Positions 12,180-24,038 are shown, counted from the stretch's first letter. The stretch: 64,000 bases of DNA from Flammula alnicola (GCA_015499995.1 JADNRV010000040.1:291935-355934); one strand, 5' to 3'. Notes: generated from the letters alone by a model not told the origin. Numbers and translations are program-made.

Positions 12180-13508
12180 ATATAGCTCTATTTGATGAAT
12201 AAATATGTTGTACAGACATGTAGGTTCCTGCTTGTGACATCAGACTGATGTTTTATAGTTTGTCAAGCATTTAATTACATGAGATGGCCCAAATGAGTTC
12301 TCTTTAATAGATGTGGTGGACATTATATCTGGACTAAAACATGTCAGTTACACTTTCTCTCTCAAATCAACATGCATTTTACCTTGCACAGAGGGTTCTG
12401 TTGTGTAATGCAGGCATTTCTGAGAGGCGATCACATCTGTAAAGATGTGTAAGAGAATGAAAAGACTGGATAGTACTCTGGAGGTGCACTATCTACTGGA
12501 CGTCCTTTCTAATCACATTAGCCTTCAGTAAGGACCTCTGACAGGTAGTGGTTGTTTCTAAATAGCATTCAAAAACACAGATACAGAATAAAATGCTATT
12601 TCTTTATCTGTCTAGATAGCCAGTGCAAAAGTAAAAATATAATAATTGCTCTGTATATCAAGTACTCATCAAGTAATTACCTACAAATACAAGCATGCTG
12701 TAAATATCATATTAGATTTAGAGAGGAACCCCCTTTCAATTAGCTTTTTATCTAGATGGACTACTACAGTGTTAGCTGCTAACTAATCAGAGTCAAATCT
12801 TGGATCTTCAAGTGGATTGACATTAGACAGCCAAATTATTGGCCTTTCTCATTTGACAGTCCTCTTTCTGGAGTACTTGTCAGTCAGATTAAACTCTGCC
12901 TATCCACCAAACCAACATTTGTAGTTAGTAAATTTTGTAGTGTAATAGTCATCAAAGATAATATATATTCAGCTCTTTCATTAAACTGGTCCAAATTGAA
13001 AATGGAATTATAATAGGTATGATGGCCTAAGGATTATTGAGTAATTTATTATCAGGTCTTTTTTCAGGATTTCTAGACCTAATGTACCTTTCATACCAGT
13101 TGTTCATGATTGAAGTAATGTGAGTAAACTCCCCAGGCTTGTAATCTGACTAAAATAAGTGCTTTTTTTTCCCATGCATACAGCAGAATTGACAACAAAA
13201 AAGCAGGCTGTAACAATTATTTGTTTCTTCATAGGATGTATAAGTACAAATGTAAGCCCAAAACTGTTTCTCTATAGATGTCTATAACCTGTTTAAATGT
13301 AGTGCTTATATTCTAACATTAGAATGAACACCATCAATGTCCATGACTCTAGAATTTTTATAACAAAAAACTTTGTTCCAGCACACCAAAATATACCCAT
13401 GACAGCCTCTATCTTCATAAAACTCTTGCACTGCAAATTATTTAACTGGCTTGGACTTGAGCCTGTCCATTAAAATAGTGACCTCAGCAAAATGTTTATT
13501 ACCAATCT
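12180..13508. other. AT-rich non-genic DNA
   Basis: No ORF with protein-like composition, no RNA gene and no clear repeat boundary was recognised. Confidence 0.4.
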
Positions 13509-13981
13509 ACTGCAATATTAGCAATGTGTTCAATTATCCAGAATTATCAAAGCAACATATTTGGCTGTAGGTTAAAAAACACTTCTTGGTACTCTACCTA
13601 AAGTTGCTTTCTCTAGTGTGAACTATGATACTCACATTCGGTCAGCAGAAAGAATACCCTCTATAAGCACTTTGATAACAAAAATAGCAGTAAATATAGA
13701 GGTAGAAGGAATAGCAGGTATTGAACTAGTCAACTGAGTAAAAATAAACTAAGTGTAAGCCTAGCATGTATCCAGGATTATTTAACATTGTTCAATTAGC
13801 CTTACCCAGTGGCTATTCTTAATAGAAAATATTACTTTTTATTATAATTTTGACTGGGTCTTTCAGTGCTGCCTCTTTAGATGCTTTTTTTTACTTAAAA
13901 ATCAATGCTGAGAATTATTAATCATCTCTTGCTTTGTGCTTTCTGCTAGCATTGTGGTATCAATAGCCTCAGTGGGCCTTG
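13509..13981 (+). repeat. Dispersed repeat R3, copy 1
   Basis: Nearly identical over about 470 bp to 25210-25684. The match runs from CTGCAATATTA to CAGTGGGCCTTGGAT, and flanks differ immediately outside. It includes an R1-like core. There are no obvious terminal inverted repeats and no ORF. Confidence 0.85.
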
Positions 13982-14181
13982 GATAGTGCTTTAAAATCTG
14001 ATTTAGATTCAAGGACTTGTCAACAGATTGGTGTGCATCAATGGGTTCAGGGATGCTGGTGAGTCAGATGATGGGTTGGAGGATTGTATCCTAAAACCTG
14101 AAGAATTCATAAAAAAAATGGATCATCTGAGAAAGAAGGCCTATGAATTGTGCTAGGGTTTTGGGACATGATCCTCTCTAG

Positions 14182-14672
14182 TAGTGCTTGGAAATCTGGT
14201 CTCAAGACCAGAAAAAGACCACACCAAGACTTCAAAAGACCACAAAAAGACGGGTCTTGATGAACCAGTCTTTGTGGTTAAGACCAGTCTGAACTGGCAG
14301 CTTTATATGCATCATATAACTCATTAAAACATCAAAACAACTGCAAGCACATAAAAAATGGTTGAAATCTGACAAAGTTATGGTCAAAACTGTAAAATAT
14401 TGGCTAAAATAGTAGACTGTGCAGAATTAAATCATATTTCACTCAATTCTCAACCATTTTTAATGTTTTAGTGCTTGATTTCAAGGTTATATGTTAGGTA
14501 ATAATTTTTATTAATTTTCAAAGGTGCAGTCTATGCCAGTCTTAATCAATTTTTTAATTTTTGGTTCAGTTAAAGACTGCAAAAGACTGACCAAGACCAG
14601 TCTTTCTTAGTTTTGTACAGTCTTAAGACTGCAATAGACTGGTCTCAATTTTAGTCTAAGGCTCTAGCACTA
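14182..14672. mobile_element. hAT-type MITE
   Basis: A 491-bp element with short inverted ends (TAGTGCTTGG and, inverted at the other end, TAGTGCTAGAG). Flanking 8-bp duplications are ctctctag (14174-14181) and ctctctgg (14673-14680), with one mismatch. TAGTG ends and an 8-bp TSD fit the hAT superfamily. The arms are rich in AAGACCAGTCT/AGACTGGTCT subrepeats. It has no coding capacity. Confidence 0.7.
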
Positions 14673-15210
14673 CTCTCTGGGAGAGAAGGACTGTACATTG
14701 CACAAGGATTGCATAATATTGGTAGAAAACTGGAAATTCATTATTTATTCTCAACATTGATTTCATATATGTTTAAGAAAAGTTTAAGAAAAAAAACACT
14801 ATTTCATACCCTGGCAGCCAAGGTTATCCACATCCAGATTCTAGCCAGGTTCACAAAGAGGTTGCCTCCTAAACAGTCCCAGCCACATCCCAGAGCTTCT
14901 TACCGAGGCCCGATACACCCAACCCTTAGAGCCAATTATTTTCCCAAAGTTACAGATCTATTTTGCCAACTTCCTTTATCTACATTGTTCTATCAACTAG
15001 AGGCTGTTCATGTTGGAGACCTGCTGCAGTGATGAGTACAACCAGATGTGAAAGTTATTCATTCCCTTGGATTTTCAAGAATTCATTATTTACATCATGG
15101 TCACATGCAGGGACATCAAAATTTGCCAGTGCAAAAAAGCTATTTCCCTTTTCCTTACTCTTCTCATACTAAAAAATCTTGAAAACATAATAGGTGGCAA
15201 AGTTTGTATT

Positions 15211-15537
15211 ATGTTTCTGGCGGATCATCTGAATGTACCAGTAAAAGATGTCAAAGCTGATGGAATTGCAACAAATGCACCACAGCTGCCAGTAGACAGC
15301 TCAGAGGCAAAGGTGGAAAAGACACAGACCAAGAAATTAATGGAGCTGCCTGAAGAAAGAATCCTCATTTCTCTCCATGCTGACCTGACCAAGGCAGAGC
15401 TGCATTATTATGCCCCTGATTCACCAGGGTCTCTTGAATTGGTCTATGAACTGAACTTATGGGATTCTGACACCTTGCATGGTTATGTGGAAGCTAAAAA
15501 AAGAGTCTCTCTGCCTGGGGATGTATACAAATCATAA
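15211..15537 (+). CDS. Hypothetical protein (possible last exon)
   Basis: A 108-codon ATG-initiated frame with balanced composition (LADHLNVPVKDVKADGIA; EERILISLHADLTKAELHYY; ELNLWDSDTLHGYV), unlike surrounding AT-rich noise. The frame stays open upstream, so this may be the final exon of a larger gene. I do not recognise a family and see no neighbours that explain it. Confidence 0.35.
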   Translation: MFLADHLNVPVKDVKADGIATNAPQLPVDSSEAKVEKTQTKKLMELPEERILISLHADLTKAELHYYAPDSPGSLELVYELNLWDSDTLHGYVEAKKRVSLPGDVYKS

Positions 15538-15887
15538 AAATAACAAACTAATTGCAGAAAAAAAACTAGCATTTGTGGATGTTGTTCTTGACTAAAATTT
15601 ATTGACACATACAATAGAATATTCACTGCATAGCTTTTGATCAACCCCCTGATCTCTAGCCAGACATATAGCTTGATGTATCAGGTTTCATTGAAAGCCA
15701 ATCAGGTGGAGGCATCAAGTTTCACTGAAAGTTAATTGTCAGATTTATGGCTGGCTGCATATATATAAACTAAACCAATAATCATGTATGATACACCACC
15801 TTTATACTAAAGATAATTAACCCACCCACTGACATGCTATGCCCAATGTCACATTCACAGTATGTGATTTTCTTATCCTATTTCTCA

Positions 15888-16065
15888 TTATTTATGCCCA
15901 GAATAGAGGGGGATCTTGTGTTCTGGAGACACAATTATAAGAAAGAGTGGAAGGAAGGAAGGTATGAAGAGTGGAGAGTTGTCAGCCTGTACAGATTACA
16001 GAAGATGACATACCACATAAATAGACACAAAATAACTTACCAAGCAAGTGTTGGTGGAGAATATG
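15888..16065 (+). repeat. Left arm of a 180-bp inverted repeat pair
   Basis: Almost exact reverse complement of 20280-20462, starting at TTATTTATGCCCAGAATAG at its outer end. The inner end reaches GGTGGAGAATATGAC, where a SINE later inserted. It could be a terminal inverted repeat of a 4.6-kb DNA transposon; no TSD was identified. Confidence 0.75.
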
Positions 16066-16072
16066 ACCCTAG

Positions 16073-16764
16073 GGGGCCATGGTGGTGCAGTGGTCACCAT
16101 CGTGCAGCCAGCCATTGCACCCCGGCAGGCACCGACATAATCACCTGGCTCTCGCAGTTCAACTCCACCGGATGCCATTTTATTTTCTGTCGGATATATT
16201 TACATTCTACCACAACTGATAACTCCGACGATGTCATACAAAATCACCACCACCTTGATACCGCCACTACGGCATCCCGCCGTGCCGAGGACAGCTTGTG
16301 GCCAGGGAACCGGTCCAGCGTTTCCACCTAACACCTCGCAGCCCCGCAACAGAGCCAGGCTTGCCGCGCCAGTCTCGTCCCCTGGTGCCGCCGCCTGGAG
16401 AAGAACTCCACAATGGCCGAGAGCGACGGGCAAGAAATACAGGTGCATAACGCACTGCGGCCGCGGAACACCACAGTCAGACTGAAGACCGTCCGGCCGG
16501 ATTGCCGAAGTTTGGTCGTCACTCAGGAGAAGGTCACAGCGTATGGATTAGAACGAATTTGATACCCACCGTATTTAGTCATATATTTACACTTATATAG
16601 ACTTCTCATCTGGGCTCTGGGGGCTCATACCACCGTTGTTGCTTTATAGAGACATTGCGTGACAAATAAATAGATAGTTAGATTGCTTGTAAGTACTTAC
16701 CCTACCATATGGCTAAGCCACAAAGGGGGAGTTTGCGGAATAAAAAAAAAAAAAAAAAAAAAAA
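16073..16764 (+). mobile_element. tRNA-derived SINE with poly(A) tail
   Basis: A 692-bp insert bounded by an exact 12-bp duplication, atatgaccctag, at 16061-16072 and 16765-16776. The 5' end carries pol III promoter boxes: box A tggtgcagtgg (16083-16093) and box B agttcaactcc (16156-16166). The 3' end is a run of over 20 A. The body is GC- and CpG-rich while its surroundings are AT-rich and CpG-poor, so the insertion is young relative to its host repeat. The pre-insertion site is represented by the inverted copy at 20280, where the sequence reads through. The 3' end does not match the LINE tails near 54-60 kb, so its partner LINE is not in this window. Confidence 0.85.
16083..16166 (+). promoter_or_regulatory. 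Internal pol III promoter of the SINE (box A + box B)
   Basis: Box A 16083-16093 and box B 16156-16166, 62 nt apart, slightly wider than in a canonical tRNA. The implied acceptor stem does not pair, so this is not a functional tRNA gene. Confidence 0.65.
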
Positions 16765-16776
16765 ATATGACCCTAG

Positions 16777-18227
16777 CAGAGTCAAGAGAAAGCACACTTG
16801 TGTCTCCAATGACAGCAACTATATTAAGAAACAATAGAATAAGACTTCATTCTTTTGTATTTATAGATCCAAAAGAGTGACAGAGCTGTCAGAATCAACA
16901 GAAAAGGGCTAGAGGAGGATGTTTCATATTTTGAGAGTCTGAACTGCTGCCAATACACTTGTCTGTCTGTCTGCCCAGCTTGCTTATCTCATCCATTATA
17001 TCACCTCCACTTCCAGCATCTTATATGGTGCCCACCTAGCCTGACAGTTCACACAGCTGTACAAATTATAACTGGCACCTACATGAACTGTATAGATGAA
17101 GTCAAATGGTTATTGATAAAAAACCCTGTCAAAGCCAGCTGAATTGATGGATATATGTGTCACATGCTTAGTGTGTCTGTTAGCTGATTCTTGGGGCAAA
17201 GTTCAGCAGCACATACATTTTAAGAAATCACATGCACCTCAGAAGGGTGACTGTGTGCCCTTGCATGTCTAGAGCAGTAGCAGGGTTCTTGTTCCATCAC
17301 AAGTTTGAGGCAGGGGTGTCTATTATGATAAAAGCATAGTGCCAGGTCATAGCTCAACTCCAAACATAGCCTCACCTCTTCAATTACATGACAAGATAAA
17401 CAAAACTAGAGAAAATACATATATTACTATCTTCCAAAGGAAAAAAAAGAAAACTAACCTATTTGTTAACTCAGATGCAGGGGTTCCCTTTATCACTGAT
17501 GGAGATTCTTTTCTTTATTTTCATCCATTCTATGTGTATCTGGATAGGCCTGGGGTATCCTCCAAGTATATATAGCTGGATGTCATTTTAAAGTATTGAT
17601 GCCTCAGAAAGACCATATTCCAATCTTCTGGGCATCTGGCATTCCCTTCACTTTCACATCCATGGCATTTCATGAAGCATTGTACATGACTTCATCCCAC
17701 TTTCACTTTCTAAGACATTTTGTAAAGTCTGCTACGAGCTGTACCAGGTAGTGAGCCCTGACAATCTTGATAATGTTAGCATACTGGACTTGGACATAGA
17801 TTTCATTATCCCAGGCTGAGAATTCCTGTGTAGAAGACTATGTGACAACTTGTTGATCAAAATGTTTGACAGGACTTACTTCAGTTACCTTCCTTTTGAC
17901 CACCCACATAACTATCTGTTTGCCCCACTTCAGGCTAAATAGATATTTATTAGCCAAGGATATTATTAAGTCTTTATTGTTACAACTGTCTGTCTTCTAA
18001 ACTCTGCTTTGCTGCAGTAGTTTTGTTTCTTATAAACTCACTTAATGTCCAGACTGAGAGTGTGATAGTTTTTAGGACTCTATTGTCAGCTGTTCTGCTA
18101 TCAATGCAGATACCTATTACCATGTTGATATTACTGCCTGAGACCCCCACTCAACATGCACAATTAGTGTCTAATTTTCTTCCACTCTGGCTGTATACTA
18201 CCTCCTAAACCACCATGAGGCACAAAA
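16777..18227. other. AT-rich non-genic DNA
   Basis: No gene was recognised; only short frames of non-protein-like composition. Confidence 0.4.
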
Positions 18228-19365
18228 TTATGGACACCTCCAATGCAGGCTCTGGGTTCTGTGGTTGGTTTGGGTCATAGTGGCTGTATTCATGTGACTT
18301 TGTAAACTTAGCAGTTGTCCAAAAACATAAAATAAAATGCACTGCAGTTTCACCCAGCCCTCAGTTATTTGGAGGCACATAAAGAGCTCCTCTGATACAT
18401 CTGGTATCTCTGCCTGCATTTCTTTATGTTGGATAACAGGTTTGAGCTTTGTTATAGCTGCAAAATAAGCCTCAGTGCTGATGATGTCCTTGTCATTAGA
18501 GTTAATCAAGTCCAGGAGTGGGTTGGAAACTTTTGGCACAGGAACAGACTGAGCATATGTGATGTATTAGTAAACATTGCAGAATAATCTTTCACTTATT
18601 TACCAGTGAATGAATTCTAAGTGAATGAATTCTAGGTTCTTTATCTGTTAACAGAGTGAAAGCCTGTGAAAGTGTTCTTGGAGGACTGCAAACTATGATT
18701 CTTGCAGTCTGGAAGAAAATAGAAGAGGTTGCTATTGCAAAAGGATCATTGTAATTGTCTGGAGCAGATATTTCATACATTGTTTTTTTTTTTGGTTCCA
18801 TATAGACTCCACCTGGACTCCACCTGGACTTCACTAATTTTATGTGAAGTCCATGAAGTCCACCAGGAATAGATGGAGGAGGGTAAAGTACTGGATCTGT
18901 GGAAGAATGTTAATATGATAGAGTTGCCAAATTTTCTTTTCTTTGGATGACAATTCATCAAGAAAAGTGAGTAAATTTATGTCTACCCCTCTTCTTGACT
19001 TTGCCAGCATCATGAAGATGGCAACAAAGGTGATCTCTCAAGTAAAAAATAATTTTAGCCTGAGGTCAAGTTTTGAAAGATTGCAGAAGGTGGAAACTTA
19101 CAAATGCTGCTGGCAGTGTAATGTTTACCTTCAGAACATCTAGTCCATGCCTCAGCTGCTGATGTGACAGGGAGAATGAGAACTCTTTAGCTTCAAAGAT
19201 TTTTACCATTTTGTTCAGCAGCACCATTATTGCAGTGCAGGTAAGAAGCTGTTTGCTAGGTATATGATTCCTGTCAATGATGACAGTGCCTTCTATGGTT
19301 TCAGTGTTAGGTTTGGAGTAAAGAGATGAAGAAAGCAAAGCAGGAATTGCCTCAGACACAAACAC
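18228..19365 (-). pseudogene. Gene remnant, function unknown, split by a hAT-like arm
   Basis: Minus-strand segments with protein-like composition lie at 19365-19066 (IEGTVIIDRNHIPSKQLLTC; EFSFSLSHQQLRHGLDVLK) and 18539-18340 (DKDIISTEAYFAAITKLKPV; EIPDVSEELFMCLQITEGW). They are separated by a GGACTCC-rich arm ending at 18893. Family unknown. Confidence 0.35.
18797..18893 (+). mobile_element. Solo right arm of the GGAGTCC hAT-like family
   Basis: CTCCACCTGGACTCCACCTG repeats followed by the family's right terminus (AGTCCACCAGGAATAGATGG, then GGAGGGTAAAGTACTG). No matching left end was found, so it is truncated. Confidence 0.65.
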
Positions 19366-20014
19366 TTAATGACCACAATAGACGTATGAGGTACGATGAC
19401 AAGATTTATATATGAAATGTCCGAGGGCATATACAATGCATATATCTATTTGTATATATACAAACATGAGCCATCTGGGCATGTGACCAAAAACTAACAC
19501 TCTCCCCTGGCAAGTGTGCAAAGATAAAAACTCCCATCTAATCTGAACAATCGAAAAAATCAGTGGTTCAGTGATGACTTGCTAGCAATTCTTTGTTGGA
19601 AAAAAATTGTCATCAATCAGAAAGCATAAAATCTCGAGTAGGGTATCTGGTGGCTGGTGAGGTGGACTATCCAAAATGCAGAATGTGTAGGGAAAGGGTA
19701 TATTGCAATTTGGGTTTGGGCACAGGGAAGAATTGCTGACATAGATAGGTTCATTGAAAGAGGAGTGAGCAGTAGGTTGTAGATGTGGTACTGCAATAGG
19801 TTTCAGAGGATACAACAAATTGGCTGATTTGAGTGAGTGAAAGGAGCGGGATGGGTTAAGCAAATGTAGAAGATACAAACTGGGCATCAGTGGTCATGCT
19901 GCTGCTCCTTCACCCTCATCATTTTTATTATTGTATTGGTGGTGGAGCAGAAAGAATGGAGGCAGAAAGGATGGGGGTGGAAGATAGCTTACTAGCCAGG
20001 CAATCCTACAGTAC
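19366..20014. other. Non-genic repeat-rich DNA
   Basis: No supported gene. A minus-strand frame at 19887-19582 is rich in Ser/Pro/Leu and unconvincing. Confidence 0.35.
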
Positions 20015-20139
20015 ATGGTCATTAGGCCTCTCATGGCTATCATGGGGTCATGGTGAGGGACAGTGGTGAGGTGTCGTTGACACCAATACTGACCGGAGAG
20101 GAGGATGGCAGTGCGAGCCACCTTGGTTGTTGCAGCTAT
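20015..20139 (-). repeat. Inverted copy of 25687-25801
   Basis: The reverse complement of this stretch matches 25687-25801 (CAACCAAGGTGGC, CTGCCATCCTCCTC, CACCTCACCACTG, CATGACCCCATGATAGCC). The partner lies immediately right of repeat R3 copy 2. Confidence 0.7.
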
Positions 20140-20279
20140 GGCCATTTATTGCCCTCACTGTAGTCATGTTACCAGCATTCTTGTCATTATTCCACTTGCC
20201 ATATGCCCACTGTCAGGTGTCAGTGCCTACGAGGCATAAAGCAGGTAACAGGCACACTGTCACTGGTGTGGTTCTTAGA

Positions 20280-20462
20280 GTCATATTCTCCACCAACACT
20301 TGCTTGGTAAGTTATTTTGTGTCTATTTACGTGGTATGTCATCTTCTGTAATCTGTACAGGCTGACAACTCTCCACTCTTCATACCTTCCTTCCTTCCAC
20401 TCTTTCTTATAATTGTGTCTCCAGAACACAAGATCCCCCTCTATTCTGGGCATAAATAATAA
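20280..20462 (-). repeat. Right arm of the 180-bp inverted repeat pair
   Basis: Reverse complement of 15888-16065. Its outer end abuts the gene-remnant family copy that starts at about 20463. Confidence 0.75.
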
Positions 20463-21200
20463 AAAAGGTTATGGGCATTGTAAAGTCAAGGCATAGATTG
20501 GGTTAACAATGATGCACCCTGGATGGTATCTTGTAGATCTTTGGTCATTTTGCCACCTCAAGCTGTGAAAAGGCTAGTATGCATTTCTGATGAAAATCAA
20601 CAGAATGCAGAGTGCATAAGTTCAGGGTGGGGGGAATAGTCTCCAAAGAATGATAGTTCTGTACCTGAGTCTATTCATTTAGATTCTGCTGAAAGTGAAA
20701 CCAATTCTGATTTGCGCAATACAAAGATGACATGGGGATTTTCTGTACTTCAAATGGCATTGGCAGGACAGATCCCTGGCCATCTGTCTTGGTGAACTTT
20801 AGGTCAGACTTGACTCCAGTCTTTGCAATAGCCAATGGGGTGAGAATTATCACAACATTTTATGAATAAAGGAACATATGCTTCCTTTCATGCAACTTCG
20901 AAGGACCATTGTCAGTGATGGCTTGTGCTGACCATTTGCTCTGGAAATGGTCAGCTTCTCTTGAGCTTTGGAATTGGTCAACTGCTGTAGATCAGTTGAT
21001 GTGCATTGAGTTTGGAAGTTGAAAGATCTTGTTTGATGGGCAGAAGACATGGTTGTGAAGAGGTGAGAAGTTAAAACAGTTGTGATGATGAAGAAAGGTG
21101 AAGGTGAAAGAGGTCAGTGACTTCAAATTCAGACAAGTAAGCATTGGAACAGATAAACAGTGTGGGCCCTAAGCATGAGGCAAACCCCATGGTTGATTGC
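20463..21200 (-). pseudogene. Expanded-family gene remnant, copy 1
   Basis: Minus-strand remnant of a gene whose N-terminus (MSSAHQTRSFN..., 21050) is followed by IILTPLAIAKTGVKSDLKF and SSLYCANQNWFHF, and then a segment cut by the inverted repeat at 20462. Copy 2 (28145-28520) and copy 3 (34610-34975) cover different parts of the same gene. Compared with copy 3, this copy shows many C-to-T/G-to-A differences (for example ATTGTCAGTGATGGC against ATCGTCAGCGGCAGC). Copy 2 continues into a segment resembling the region upstream of fungal FunK1-type kinases, but no kinase domain is present. Confidence 0.5.
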
Positions 21201-21387
21201 CACTGATAAGGCATGGTGTGGTCCACCCATGAAATTTTGCAATTTGCCAATCATTAGAACCATTACACTAGGGTATCAAGGATAGGCAGTATACCTCATA
21301 CTGGCCAACTGAGTAGATTGCACACAGGAAACCACATAATCCAGTAAAACAGAAGTAACTAGCTATGGTCCAGAGGATCTAGCTAGT

Positions 21388-21567
21388 TGTTACGGTCAAG
21401 GACGATGACTGAGCGAAGAGTTTCGTAACGAGAGGATGCACATTGTTTTGATGGAGAAAATGGACTACGTAGCTATGAGATATATGTAACAGTATGACAA
21501 GAGAACAAAGCATACCGAGACATAGTGCACAGACCCATATGACATGAGATATGATGTGACCATCACA
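21388..21567 (-). repeat. Possible LTR of a minus-strand LTR retrotransposon
   Basis: A 180-bp segment that on the minus strand begins TGTGATGG and ends CCGTAACA (5'-TG...CA-3'). It is immediately preceded by a polypurine-like AAAAAGGGAGATGA, as expected for a 3' LTR. No second LTR or primer-binding site was found. Confidence 0.4.
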
Positions 21568-22023
21568 TCATCTCCCTTTTTACGAGGAAGCATAGTGAGC
21601 GGGGGCTTGAGATGTGACCCAGTAAGTAAGGTAGGTAGTCAAAGGTGGTTGTACATAATGAGAACGAAGGTTTTGGCGTGGATTAACAAAGGAGGAGCAA
21701 ACAAAGCCAGTCCACTTTGCTAAACTAAGGTACAAAGGCAACAAGGATTTTCAAAGAAGGAGCGACCGAAGCCAGTCCACATAGCAAGAGTAAAGTACGA
21801 AGGTGATTGAGCCAAGGATATGTTAGAAACTGACTCGGATGAGTGGTTCTGATGTCAGGGCATGAGGACGAGACAAGATCAAAGAACTGCGATGAAGACC
21901 AAAGCCTTATCCAGTGGTAGTGGTAGAACACTTATGTGGAGCATTCCCAAAAACAAGGGAGGCGATCGAGACCGGAGCCTCTTGCCAAAACAGTAACAGA
22001 AATTAGAAAAATGAACTGCACTG

Positions 22024-22863
22024 ACTACATCCTGCACTTGAGAAAGCCGTTTCTTGCATATGTAGTAAAATCCAGTGTGAGAAGCGAGTTTTGAGAATGT
22101 TATGACAGTGTGAATGGTTCCAGGTACCATGTGCCATGTGACCTGGTTGTCATCAAGTAAAAGAACCTCAAGACCACTAAACATCTTGATACCTTTGCAT
22201 ATTGTGAATGTATCTTTGGACAAGTGGTGGTTGGCAAATATCTTGATATTTTCAGGAGTCAGGGGCCAGAAGAACCAAAGTTTTTTCCCACTGACATGGG
22301 CCATGTATATTGCCATTACCCATTTATCAATATGGCAATTAGTCAATGTGCCTCTTCCGCAGATAACAGATTCCCAGTGAAGGTTGTCAGCCATTTCTGT
22401 TGAAGAGAAATGGATGATGTCAGATTGTCTCCCAGAGATATCCTCTGGGCATTTGAGCTGACATTTTATCAAGTTAGGTGCAGGAAGGTTTAAAATGGAG
22501 AAAATATGATCACCATCTTTCCATTCTGTATCTCCAGAATAGATTATCGACTGCAAGACCTCGACTGCAGTAATTGATCCAGGTATGCTTTGGGTGGCTA
22601 TGTCAATACCCCAGCATTGTGTCATCAACATGAGGTCAAGGAGGATGTACATCTCCCTCGGCTTGACTTCAGACAGTATCTGATGCTGGAATAGTATGAC
22701 TTTGGAGTCTGGGTGAGGGCATTTTGGAAGGGGTTCCTAGAATTCCAATAGGAGCCTAAGGGCAGCCGCTCCCACCTCTTGCATTGGTTTGACATAAGAG
22801 ATGGGAACTGACATCCATTCCTTATAAAGGTCCACTATCCATTGATTTTCAGAACAGGAGGCT
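22024..22863 (-). pseudogene. JmjC-type Fe(II)/2-oxoglutarate dioxygenase, expanded fungal family
   Basis: JmjC enzymes use Fe(II) and 2-oxoglutarate to hydroxylate or demethylate proteins. Reading the minus strand from 22863, one frame runs through DLYKEWMSVPISYVKPMQEV, then a single TAG, then SEVKPREMYILLDLM, CHIDKW, AHVSGKKLWFFWPLTPENI and PGTIHTVITFS. The HxD of CHIDKW and the distal His of GTIHTV form the iron-binding triad, with KLWFFWP the usual strand between. The C-terminus probably continues after a donor near 22025. The lone TAG (from CAG, a C-to-T change) suggests a silenced copy, though it could lie next to an unrecognised splice site. The ORF at 23166-23807 lies upstream on the same strand and may be its N-terminal part. 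Confidence 0.6.
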
Positions 22864-23165
22864 GCAATTATGTGAGTGTTGAGGAGAGAAAGAGAGATAT
22901 TTTACAGATGTCTTAGCAATCCATCATCCATGTCAGTATTTGGGATATTTTGAACCCTTTCATCATCTACTTAGCCCAATAAGCAGTTTGATTATTAGAG
23001 AGTATAGCTTTGAAGTTTGAGTACTTACTTTTTCCCAGTTCTTGCGCATTTTTGTTACCTAGATAAATGGTCAGATGTATGATTTTATGTAATCAAAATT
23101 TTAAACACACGGTCTATGTCCATGAAACCAGGATCTACTGGAGCATCAGATTTGGATACAGGCTG

Positions 23166-23807
23166 TCATATACTCTCTGAATGAAGAGATGGCCCATCCT
23201 CTTTTGATGGCTCCTCTTTTTGCTTCGACGTGCTAGCTCGTGAAGGCTCTGAAGTCAAGGAGCCCTTGATAGATGGCTCCTCTTTTATGTTCAATTTATT
23301 AGCCCTTGAAGTTCCTAAGGAAAATGAGGGATTGGACCTCCATGAGTGACGCTGCATGTTGATTCTGATGCTTCTGCTGTCTGGGTGCCAAATTTTAGGG
23401 TCTTTCTCCTTTGAAGCATCCATGTGGATCAGTTTCCATAGATTTCCATTGTAGTAGGATACCACCCCTGTTTTGACATATTTTGACATGTTTGCCTTGG
23501 TTCCGTGGTCATTTCTCTCGTGTCTAGTGAATTCAAACTCGGGAGTTGAGAGCCAAATGTCTCCTGAGCCAAAGTTGATTCCAGAGTGGGGAGCAGGAAC
23601 CTTGCTGGAGAAATAGATGCTGTATCTGCCAAGGTGCTTTTTTTTCACTTGTGGGCCCTCTGCATCTACTTTAACTGAAATATGGTAATAATTTATCTTG
23701 TGTTTCCTAAAAATAAATCTAAAAGGACATACTCGGATGGCTCTAAAATGATCCTGGAGGTAGTCTTCTGCTTCAGAAGTCATGAAATCGATACAAAGCA
23801 TGAGCAC
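23166..23807 (-). CDS. Hypothetical protein, possibly the N-terminus of the JmjC gene
   Basis: A 213-codon open frame with globular composition: YLQDHFRAIRVCPFRFIF, SGINFGSGDIWLSTPEFEF, SYYNGNLWKLIHMD. A Ser/Glu/Lys-rich tail follows (IKEEPSIKG; KQKEEPSKEDGPS). I do not recognise the domain. The aromatic, tryptophan-containing spacing could be a binding module. It lies 0.3 kb upstream of the JmjC remnant on the same strand, so they may be one gene; the linking exon was not identified. Confidence 0.4.
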   Translation of the reverse strand: MLMLCIDFMTSEAEDYLQDHFRAIRVCPFRFIFRKHKINYYHISVKVDAEGPQVKKKHLGRYSIYFSSKVPAPHSGINFGSGDIWLSTPEFEFTRHERNDHGTKANMSKYVKTGVVSYYNGNLWKLIHMDASKEKDPKIWHPDSRSIRINMQRHSWRSNPSFSLGTSRANKLNIKEEPSIKGSLTSEPSRASTSKQKEEPSKEDGPSLHSESI

Positions 23808-24038
23808 TCACTTCCAACATATTTTGGAGAAAAATTGAGAGAATTCTCAGGTGCGAAGTGAGAAAACGAAAAAATCCAGGGCCCTCGACCATACAGCGGT
23901 GAAGTGAAGATGAAAACCTGAATGCAGCAGACCAGTGTAGTACACTAAGCACTACTGATTTGGGTTTGAGGCAGTTTGCCAAAGATATATGTCGCTGCTT
24001 GCTAAATCTCGTCTCATTTCTGATACTTCAGCTTTAGC

